Shown piece after piece: positions 1 through 10,200 of a stretch of 26,168 bases of DNA. The DNA is from Silene noctiflora. Taxonomy: Eukaryota > Streptophyta > Magnoliopsida > Caryophyllales > Caryophyllaceae. Positions within the stretch are counted from its first letter, which is position 1, and each line of letters opens with the position of its first letter. The translations under genes and the position numbers were made by a program. The DNA is taken from the NCBI GenBank assembly GCA_009801015.1, contig VHZZ01010606.1:27654-53821 (forward strand), in the 5' to 3' direction. A model generated the notes under the pieces. The model was not told the DNA's origin and did no database searches. It was given only the letters and a program-made list of their open reading frames with translations.

Positions 1-100
1 ATAGATTTGGGGGAAAATAATCTGGGTTGTGTACATTGAAGAAGATTATGAAATGGGTAGTACTCATATAGAATAGATTTGGGGGAAATAATCTGGGTTT
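1..100 (+). repeat. 28-bp direct repeat pair, 72 bp apart
   Basis: Positions 1-29 and 73-100 carry nearly the same sequence, beginning ATAGATTTGGGGGAAA and ending ATCTGGGTT. They differ by one extra A in the first copy. The second copy runs almost directly into the GATGAAT array, so the same replication-slippage-prone tract may have produced both. Confidence 0.85.
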
Positions 101-111
101 TGCACCAAGAA

Positions 112-115
112 GATG

Positions 116-146
<31 letters not shown>

Positions 147-218
147 GAGAATGATGAATGATGAATGATGAATGATGAAGGATGAAGGATGAATGATGAA
201 TGATGAATGATGAATGAT
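112..218 (+). repeat. GATGAAT heptamer minisatellite
   Basis: About fifteen tandem copies of the 7-bp unit GATGAAT. Near 146-150 one unit is shortened to GAGAAT, and near 178-187 two units read GATGAAG. The array is simple and probably length-polymorphic. It contains no stop-free frame of interest and lies about 750 bp upstream of the start codon. Confidence 0.9.
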
Positions 219-515
219 CTTAAAGGTAACCTACAAAAAATGTAACCTAACCTGTAATAACAAGTCACGCCTAGGGCAGGTGCAATAGAAGAAAATTGAG
301 TGCTAAAATCAAATTATTATGAGTTAAACTATAGTTGGGATTATTTTGAGAAGACCATTGATAGTTTTGATTATTCTTATCAAATAACCCTTATTATTAT
401 TATAATCTTTTTATTATTCTTTAACTTCATTCCAATTCAGTTTAGTTCAGTTTAATCAGTTCGAGTCCATTAAATTCAGTTTAGTTTAGTTCAGATTCAT
501 TAAGTTCATTTCATC

Positions 516-764
516 TTTTCATAAATTAACTCTTAGTTTAGTTCAATTCCATTAAGTCTAGTTCAGTCTAGTTCATCTCACCCTTTTTCAGTCGAAAAAC
601 AAAGCATTACTTCAATTCAGCTCAGCCTAGCTCAGCTCAATTCTAATTTTCATAAATGAACTCTTAGTTTAGTCCGTTTCATTAAGTCTAGTTCATTTCA
701 CCCTTTTTCAGTCGAAAAGCCTTGCTTTCAATTCAGCTTATTAGCTTAGCTTAGCTCAATTCCA
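516..764 (+). repeat. Two imperfect tandem copies of a unit of about 130 bp in the leader/promoter
   Basis: Copy one starts at 516 and copy two at 647. Both begin TTTTCATAAAT-AACTCTTAG and share, in the same order, CATTAAGTCTAGTTCA, CACCCTTTTTCAGTCGAAAA and a CAGCT/TAGCT-rich tail. The second copy is slightly shorter. A further related TTCAGTTTAG stretch lies just upstream, from about 430 to 510. Confidence 0.75.
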
Positions 765-786
765 TTCAGTTTAGTTCGGTTTCGAG

Positions 787-804
787 ATGACATTCCTTGT
801 GTGA
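787..804 (+). other. Possible uORF 1 (5 codons)
   Basis: ATG at 787 is followed in frame by four codons and TGA at 802-804. It lies 163 nt before the main start codon. It matters only if transcription starts upstream of 787, which cannot be seen here. Confidence 0.3.
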
Positions 805-836
805 AGAGTTCAAAGAAAAGACCATATCATTCATCA

Positions 837-866
837 ATGATCAGTTCATCACCACCTACTTATTAA
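837..866 (+). other. Possible uORF 2 (9 codons)
   Basis: ATG at 837 opens nine codons ending in TAA at 864-866, encoding MISSSPPTY. It is 101 nt before the main start codon, so it is the more likely of the two short frames to lie in the transcript. Nothing marks the peptide as conserved. Confidence 0.3.
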
Positions 867-966
867 CTTTGCGCATTTTCCTATTCTTCTTAAACCCTAA
901 TCACCAAATCCCCATTTTTCTGGAACTCATTATCGTCCTACAATTAGGGTTTCGATCATTTTGTAA

Positions 967-1255
967 ATGGGAGATGAGACGGAGAGATTGGGATCGGAAG
1001 AATCACCGGCGATTATAGAATCGACGATTAAGGATGAACTATGCATGGAGATCGATCCTCCTTTTAAAGAGAATGTCGCTAACGCCGAAGATTGGCGTAA
1101 AGCGCTCAATAAGGTTGTTCCCGCCGTCGTCGTTCTTCGTACCACCGCCTGTCGCGCTTTCGACACTGAATCCGCTGGCGCAAGTTACGCTACTGGCTTC
1201 GTTGTCGATAAGCGTCGTGGTATTATCTTAACTAATCGCCATGTTGTTAAATCAG
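967..1255 (+). CDS. DEG7: DEG7 exon 1: start, N-terminal acidic segment and catalytic His
   Basis: Residues 1-96 plus one base (intron phase 1). It starts [10 protein letters not shown], which matches the family N terminus, and runs to [10 protein letters not shown]. His92 in the TNRHVV motif is the catalytic histidine. Leucine and acidic residues dominate the first 30 residues, with no plastid-like Ser/Arg-rich leader. The donor is G|GTACTT. Reading through it ends the frame at once, which confirms the splice. Confidence 0.95.
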
Positions 1256-4200
1256 GTACTTTCTAATTCTCTTAAGAATTAAGAAATGTGAATTCAGTGA
1301 TTTTTTTGGTAGGATTGTTGTATGAAAAATGATGGAATTCTTTTTGGCAGGACCGGTCGTGGCGGAAGCTATGTTTTTGAATAGGGAAGAGATTCCTGTC
1401 TATCCAGTCTATAGGGATCCGGTGAGTAGAGTTATTCTTCTTTTAAGGAATCCATGTTCTTTTGCTTTCAGTTAGATTCTGTATGGGACATTGGTTGGAA
1501 AAGGAAGTATCTTTTAGCATATTTTCTACGTGGGACGACATCTGTGATTACAGAATAGCTTTTGATTCGAAATGGAATCCTGGATTTTGCTTTATTTATT
1601 GCCTTTTTTGATTTGATGCACTGGGGGACTTGTGTCTGCGGAATCTTGTTAATAATTTAGAGAAAGAACTGTGTTCTAGTTATGCTTAAGTTGATGATAA
1701 AACGTCTCCTGCTGCTTGGCTAGTTATTTTGCTGACGCATATTGGGGTGACACTTGTGCATAGAGCCATAGACCTACAGACCTTAAATACTGTTTTAACT
1801 CTACTTATTCATCCATCAAGGCCTGATGAGCAATTGAGGATTATGGACTTACAAACTTATAGTTGACGTGTTTCAGCCCGTATTATAGGAAAGAGGCGAG
1901 GGTAGTTTGGCATTTTTCCCCCCTTATTTGATAAGGAGGATGTTAGAATCTCCCAAGTTCATGGAATGGTGCTGCCATAGGCTTTTGTGCCGTCAAGGCT
2001 TTTGAGTGAGTGGCCGTACTTTCCTGCCGTGTGTGGATAATAGTCCAAAAGGTCCCCAGGTGCCTCCTTGTGCTCTTATATTTGTCATCAGCCAGCTATG
2101 CTAAATTTTAGCTCTAGACTAGTATTCCGTAATCTATATGTCTCAAAAGGACTGATTTGCTTCTCATCTTGGTCTCTCCATTTCATTTTTTATATTTTTC
2201 ACTCTGTGATTAGTAGGTTGGAATGGTAAAAATCTCATCTTACCCTCCATCAATATACTCAAATTGGGATAAATCAGGTCGCGGATGGTTGCAGCATGCT
2301 TTAACTAACGTCTGCGGCACTGGTTCATGACCATGTTACAAGGATTTGGATGTTACCGCGGCCACACATTACTAAATTTTGAGCTGATATTGACTGCGGT
2401 AAATGTGAATTGGCTACCCGGTTGTTAATACTATGGATTGTAGTAGAGTAGTAGACAACATGATTTTGGTTGGAGAGAGTGAGAGTGGCCGATGGTTGTG
2501 GGAAAGAAAGTGAAGTATGGAATCCACTTCTCATGGGATAATCTTTTAGTTAGTTTTCGGTTTAGTAATGGCTGTATTTGTATCTATGATTTCTGGACAA
2601 CTTGATAATTATGCTCCCAAAAAGCTTACTAAAAATAGGAATTCGTGAAATAGTGAGAACAAAGTGTAACATCTAATTTTTGGGTAAGTCTTAATCTCTT
2701 AATTTATTACAATGTTTAGTACCCTATTACGAAGAGTGTAAGTGAATTGAGTCCGCTTGACGAGCCTTCAGAATCGGATTCAGTCGGCTTAGATCGCTCA
2801 GCTTGACCAACCAACTTTGTGCTCAGTGATCGAAAACTCGTTTAGGCTAATGTGCGTCCCACACCCATAAGGTGGCCCACATGAGTCTTCCCCGAAATCC
2901 CTCGGACCCAACCGGGAATCTTAGAGAGAGTATCATGAACAAACTCATGTGGACACTCAGGATAAGAACTTTAATAGATCATAAGAAGAAAGGGAATAAT
3001 ATGAGTTCTAAAATTAATGGGATATTTTCGAAAGCGGCCCCTTTTTTCAACGAAGTGGGCAGCACGCTTTCTGTCGTGTAGCCGCGATGCCATATAGGTT
3101 TCTCGGTGTGGAAGAGCTGGTCCTTGATATGGCACAAACGAATGACTCTCGTGAAGAGAAAGAAAACTACTAGAAAAAACCGTTAGTGAAGTTACAGCTG
3201 TCTCAGTATAAAGCTAGCTTTGAGTCTGCATATCTCGCCGCATCCTCATCTAGGTTGGCGGTGCCGATTTTATTATCCGCCCCTTACTAACCCGAAGATT
3301 CATTCCTGCTCTAAAGTGCGATTTTGCACTTGTCATTAAAAGCTCATTTCGTTACATAGATTTAGTGGCACTTAGCTTTATGTATTTTACAATAATAACT
3401 ATTTTTATTTTCAATTATAATATGTTATTTTAGTATTCTTATTAAAATTTCAATATTTTATTTAGGTATTTAGAAAGTATATTTATATTTAATTTGTTTT
3501 GAAAAATGAAAACAAAAGAGAATTAACTGATTGAAAACTCCAGCTCTGGCCATTTTCCAACTATTTTCCAAGCTGAGCATAAGCTTCAACTTTTAAGCTC
3601 GATGAGCTTTAAGTTGATCCTAAGACGGAGTTCAAATATCTTTTCCATTTGAGCTCAAACTTAAATTGGTTTGGTTACATCCTTAATAGGGGAACTTGAG
3701 GCTAGGACTCGAGGGGGACTTGGAGAGTAGAAGCTCTAACAAACTCGATGCTTTGCCGCATTCACAACCTTCATTAGGCGCCACAAGCAATGAAGCAATG
3801 CACACACCTATGCAAGATTCATATTTTTTCTTCTAATTCTCTTACTTCGACTCTGCTTTTCCTCATGATCCCTCTATTACATGTTAGCCCTCTTTAAAAT
3901 CCAAAAGTGTATTGTTTATAATATTTTAAAAATACAATTTAAAAATAGTGTGCCTCATCTGCAGGAGGCATTCGCCTTCTCTTTGCAAGATGTGCCTTGT
4001 CGCCTTAGTACACCTCATGCCTTTTAAAAAAAAGTCGCAGTGCAATTGTCCTGCGTTAGCGACCATGTTATCGAACTCAAATCTCTGTAGAATTTGGCGC
4101 TATGTGTTATTTTGTAATTCTAATACTCATGTTTTCTCACAGGTACATGATTTTGGCTTTTTTCACTATGATCCACAACAAGTTCGATTTTTGAAATATG

Positions 4201-7200
4201 AAGAGATACCTCTTGCCCCTGAGTGTGCTTGTGTCGGACTTGAAATTAGGGTTGTTGGTAATGACAGTGGAGAGAAGGTAGCTTCTGGTTTCCATTTTGT
4301 ACATCTAATTTTATGTGACAAAGATTGCACATTAGCCTTATTAGGTACCAAAGTTTTGTTTATTATTAATGTTGCTATCGTTCCTTATCGTTCCTTATAA
4401 GTTATAACAACTTGTTTAGTGGGAGACAAATTTAATGAATGAACAACATGATTCCTGATGTAGTACAGTATCACGCCTGGTGTACTAGTGGTTGGTGTGC
4501 ATCTTGGCGTCAATTAAAACTTTGTGCCCAATTCGAGTATTTGCTCTTTGCTGAGTTCAGTTTACAAAATGGGTTACATTTAACCTTGCAAAATTTTTTT
4601 AGTGTAACTATTAGTCTATTAACAATGATGTACATGTATATTATCTAGTTTGCGATGGATACTTGCATAGCACTTGTACTTGAAGGTAGTTCTCAATTAT
4701 TGATTCTATAAGCACAAGCTTTTTTCTTGACGATATTGTTCTCATGCAGGTATCTATTTTGGCTGGTACTCTTGCACGTCTTGACAGAGATGCTCCCCAT
4801 TACAAAAAGTATGTGGTTTAAAGCAGTGAAAATAGTTACCACCTAGTATTTAGTGTATTTTGCAAACTACCACCTAGTATTTCGTTTATTACTAACAACC
4901 ACCTACTTTGTATTGTATATTTCCAGACTCCCACCGTATTTCGTCCCCGATTATCATTAACTTAATTTCCCGACTCATTAAGTGAATAAACTATAACGCA
5001 ACCAAAATACCCTTACTTTAACTCATTTCAAACACTCACTACCAATTAGATAAACACAAAATCAAACTCCGTGAACCCAAAAAATACAATCAAATTCTAA
5101 TATCTTTTAAGAATCAAAATCCAATAATCATAACTCATCTTTTAAGAGAACCAACAATCATTCATTCATTCATCTTACACAATCTCAAAAAGCAATTTGT
5201 ATGAAACTTAGGTTAAATTGCTATAAACATTCCACATTATCCAACTCCACCATCCCTTTTCTCCCTCGAGTCCGGCCACCTGACTACAACCCTCCGCACT
5301 CCCAAGTCGCCAACCCAGACCGACTTCCTCATCGCACCACCAGATTCATCACGGCTAACTTGTTGCCACCATCACCCCCAGGCCCCAACCCAAATCCCCT
5401 TCCCTACACACGAAAACCATAGATCTAGGGTTTTCGTGGGTGGTGGAGACGATTGATGGGGATGGGTGGTTGAGTGGTTGTTGGACGTGGGATTCGGGTG
5501 GTGAATAATGAAAATGGCGGGGATGGATTTCGTGGCTGGGTGTAATGGTTGGGGTGTTGATTCTGGAATTTGATGATGACTTTTTTTTTTGACTGGCAAT
5601 TTGATGATGACGATGAAGAATTATTGAATTGTTGTTGATGAATGGTGTTTTGTTTACTTGTTTTTTTATTTTGATTTTTGTTGTAATATGTGTTTTAAGT
5701 GAATTATAGTAAGGATATTTTGGTCTTTCTATTGTTTATTGACTTAAGGAGTCGGACTTAAGTAAAATGATGATCGGGATTGAAATACGATGATAGATGG
5801 GATATATAGGGTGTAATGTAGGTGGTAAGTTGTAATAAACAAAATACATGGTGGTAATTTGTAAAATACGGTAAATACTAGGTGGTAAGTAACAATTTTC
5901 ACTTTAAAGTATTAATTATGAGCCTCTATGTCGTATTGATTGCTTGAGATAATGTTCCTGTGAGCTCCTTATCTTTCGCTGGCTTTGGGTGTAAATTCAG
6001 AATTCAGATGTACATAAAACTCTTTTCAAAACTTTGATCAGCATTGCATATTCCCTGCATTCAGCTTTCACCCTTTTCTCCCTTGCCATCTGGAAACTAG
6101 TTAGCTTGTTTGGTAGTTTCAGCCCCGCTATCCGCTGAAGCCCTCAAACATCTTTGAATTTTTTATTATTATTTTTTTGTTAATTGAGGAATCTGGGTTT
6201 TGGTTAGGAGTGTTGGAAAGGCCCTCAATTGGGAGGGGGTTTGCCGACATAACTTCAGTACTTCATGAGGGCCTTAAGGAATTTTATCATGTTTTTTAAC
6301 ACCCTTTTGGCTCTCCTCCCGTGTAACATGTTTTTCCTATTGTGCTTATTTCCTTGTACACTATATCATTACTGATTTTTTTTTGCTTCAGCTTGAAATA
6401 ATCTTGATCAACCAACGCAGTCGAAAAGTATGACTATAATATTTAGGTCATTAGTATTTAGTAAGGTACACAATGAACAAAATTTGGATACAGAGGTTTG
6501 GTAGTCTATGTTTGTTACAGAGTCAGAGGAGGTTGTGAGTTTTTAATCTGGAGCTAAATAAAATTAGTTGGGACAGAGACTCCAAGTTTTTGAAAAAGAC
6601 TTACTTTTTCGAAGACTGGATTACTTTTCTTTCCCACATGATTGGATGATATGTGTTGTTTGAAATAACACTTGATGTTGCATAGAAGAGAAGGTAGATA
6701 TCCAACAGAGCAGCATGTAGAGGGAGTCTCAGAAATATCTGTTATAAGCTTTTGATGCTGTTAACCTGAATATTTTTCTTATCAGGAGTTGTAATACTAA
6801 ATGGTGATCTTTTGCGTGACTTGTAGTCTTCCTTTTCCTGCCTTCAGTTGGTCATTATCTTCATTACTGGTTTAATAATATTAATCAGATTCTGCCATAG
6901 ACTATTGTATTGTTTGACTCGCCTGATCACTTTGTAATTCTTCCTTTTTTTCCTTCTTCATGCAGGGATGGCTACAATGACTTCAACACGTTTTACATGC
7001 AAGTAAGTAGCTGATCGACTTGGTGCCTGATGAGTTTTAGTCTTTCTTCTTTGTCTGTGATGTATGCTGTGGTACTTAATGTGTTGTTTCTGATATACTA
7101 TGACTCTGATATGCACCCTGCTACAGGGAAGGGAGCTAGTATACCCTAGGCTTTTTTTTTAATTGACTAATTCGTGTGCCACTTTTGTGTTAGAACATAT

Positions 7201-10200
7201 CACAGAATCGGTGATAGTATTAGGTTAATCGATTTACCATATTTGTATTAAGTTGTGATTGTCCTCTGTCATGATTTTGATTTTCTCTGCAATAATTTTT
7301 GAGGGCTGGGTAATGCCAAAGAAAAAAAAATGTTCATGGATGCTCGTGGTGCTAACTATCATTTGGTGCATGTGATTTTCTCCCATCTTTCCAGGGAAAG
7401 GAATTCTTTTGATTATATACTGCAAGTCTGCAATGTATTTTCCCCTGCCTTCTTTGTCGGGTAAAGTTGGGGGGGGGGGGTTGCATACTATCATTTTATT
7501 TATTACGCCGTATATATTCTTGTAACTAGTGGGCCAGAGCCCAGAGATCTTGTTTACGCCTTCATATCAAATCTTACACAATGTGATCCTACTTCCTTTC
7601 TGCTATACTCTATTGCCTAAAAAAAAAAGGAAAGCTACACCCAAAAGAAACCTAGGGGAAATCATCTATAGTGACCCTATGGTTTCGACTTTACCCTGCT
7701 GGTAGCTTGGTACCTCTATCTATGAGCGTTATGTATGGTATGTTGGTAAGCCTTTGGTTATTTTATTTTTATTTTCAAACTTTTGCAGAGACTGTTAATC
7801 AGTCAGATTAAGTGTTAGTTTCAGCTATCAGTTAATTACTAACTGTACTTTCTCAGTCACTCTCCCTCATATTCCACCATCTTTGAAGCTAGTTGTGGAG
7901 TTGGCAGTAGGCAGGGGTGGGAATATATACTTTTTTCCAACTAAATTTTAGTAAAGACTAGATTTGTTTATCTGTAATTGACTTAATCAAGCCTTTGTAA
8001 CCTAAACATAGTGCCGTTTCTTGGGGAGTTCGCTGGAGCAGTTTGGGAGGGTGGAGATAGGAAGAGAATTGGAGGCGGAAAGGGAAGAGTTATTATCTTT
8101 TTTTTTTTTCATTATTAAATGTCAGCTAAAATATGGATAGTTTGTTTTTACTAATGAGTTCCTGAGATGTGGGCTAAATTTATCTGCCGTAGTGGTAAGG
8201 ATTATAATATGTTTGTGTTTTTGGTGGAACAGGCTGCTTCTGGTACTAAGGGTGGTTCAAGTGGATCTCCTGTTATTGATTGGCAAGGAAGGGCTGTTGC
8301 GTTGAATGCCGGAAGCAAGTCTTCAAGTGCGTCAGCTTTTTTCTTACCCTTGGAAAGAGTGAGTTTGACTTGTTTTGTGACTCTCTTTACCCACAGTGAA
8401 TAAATAAATACACGGATTCAAAGGAAGATAACTCAACGATCTTTCTTGTTAGCATTCTTACTTAGATTTGGATATGGATCATTAATAGCAGAGATGAGAT
8501 GGAATTAGATTTTTGATTAGGCAGGATTCAACATGCATACTTATTTCTAATTAATTGGATGACGGTCTACACTGATTTATTGTGGAGAATCCACTTTTTT
8601 TTTTCTTTTTTCTTTTTTTAAATCTTCAAATCATATCCAAATGTTAACTAGTCTAGTTCCACGTCCTCATAATTTGTTGATATTTGATGCAGGTAGTCAG
8701 AGCTCTGAGATACCTTCAAAATGGTAGAGACTTGTCTCCAGTGAAATGGCCTGCCATTACCATCCCTCGTGGTACGCTTCAGGTTTGTTATTAATTTTCC
8801 GGCTTTTGATAGCTTTGACATATATCAGCTAGTAAAGCTGGAGTAAACTTATTGCTCCTGGCTCCACTGGCTATGTTACCAAATCTTGTTATCGGAGCTT
8901 GTGTTATTAATTGAGATATACAGTGGCTCTATGGGTATCGAATTTGGTGATGAGTAACTGTTGCGTGCACACTGATTCTTAGGGGACCATATCCTTGCTT
9001 TTCAGGTGACCTTTGTTCACAAGGGTTTTGATGAGACATTTCGGCTTGGTCTTCAAAAGGATACAGAACTGGTACCAGCCTGAGTATCTCTTTCTACTTT
9101 GCAAGAGACGTGTCGATATGACCATTAACACTATAGTAATATGTGTGTTTAATTATGTAGATGGTGCGGCATGCATCACCTCCTGAAGAAACTGGAATGC
9201 TAGTTGTTGACTCTGTGGTAAGTTCTGGGACATTTTAGAAGTAAAACTTTGAGAATGCTGGTTCAAAATAGTAGTTAATTGCATCCCATTCCTCATTGCA
9301 GGTTCCCGGCGGGCCAGCACACAAGCATCTGGAAACTGGTGATGTGCTTGTCCGTGTCAATGGCGAAGTGAGTGAACTTAATTCTGCGTGTAATTCATAT
9401 GTTTACTTCTAATTATGTCTGAGCCGAGAATATCATATTTGTGGTTGTCACTCTTGAGTCTTCATCATGTTTAAGCAGTATGTGTACTTTATGCATTTTA
9501 TCTTTTAGTCCACTTATAATCTCAGTTAACGCTGGCAGTTGATTGGTTTGGCACGAGTTTATCCAAAGGTTGTCTTCCCACTTGGATTTTTTGAAAACAT
9601 ATGCATATGCTGCATGATACGTTTGCTTTGTTTGTTTTAGTGATGACGGTGCTTTTACTACAAACTTTTTCCATTTTAATTGCTCTTTCTTAAGATACTT
9701 CAATGGGTGTCTTATGGTGATTTATGAGTCCCATATGATTTTTATCCATCTCTTATGACGTGACAGTTGAGTGATTTCACGTATGGCTATTCTCATGTTG
9801 CTTTAGAGTTTCACGTCCATTTGGTTATAGGGACTTCAACACAGTAGTTATCTACAAAATAGTCTGCGCAGAAGAATGGTTTTGATTTGCATCTTTTATT
9901 AAATCTGATATACAGATTATGACTCAGTTCCTGAAACTGGAGACTTTATTAGACGATTGTGTGAACCAGAATATTGAATTTCAGATTCAAAGAGGTGGCA
10001 CTCCAGTTACAGTTGACATTGTGGTAAGTTTGCTCATTTGCGTTCATTATATCCTGGTACCATATGTGATTTTGAAATATTTCCTGGGTAAACTACAAAG
10101 AGGAGTTTTGTTGAAATTTTGAAAAGAGAGTTGTATTTTTGTGAGCTAATCGGGTCAAATAGTGTCAAGCTCAAGCCTCTTTGCTGCTAAACCTGAACTT

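Larger units (their letters stand above)
1..966 (+). promoter_or_regulatory. Upstream flank, candidate promoter and 5' leader of DEG7
   Basis: AT-rich DNA upstream of the DEG7 start codon at 967. It must contain the promoter and 5' UTR if the gene starts nearby, but I see no TATA box or initiator that I can defend. The region from about 430 to 790 is rich in short degenerate TTCAGTTTAG / CTTAGCTCAG words. The start codon context (A at -3, G at +4) is favourable. The transcription start cannot be placed from sequence alone. Confidence 0.45.

Noticed and set aside
112-218. CRISPR-like repeat array
   Set aside because: The repeat is a 7-bp tandem unit without spacers, in a plant genome.
2872-3081. 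69-codon frame in intron 2
   Set aside because: Lies inside an intron in transposon-like DNA and the translation matches no family I know.
5201-5599. Pro-rich frames on both strands in the middle of intron 4
   Set aside because: Explained by the inverted-repeat structure of the foldback element, which yields C-rich DNA on one arm and G-rich DNA on the other.
9413-9703. 96-codon minus-strand frame in intron 10
   Set aside because: Antisense to an AT-rich intron and Lys-rich by composition only. No motif.
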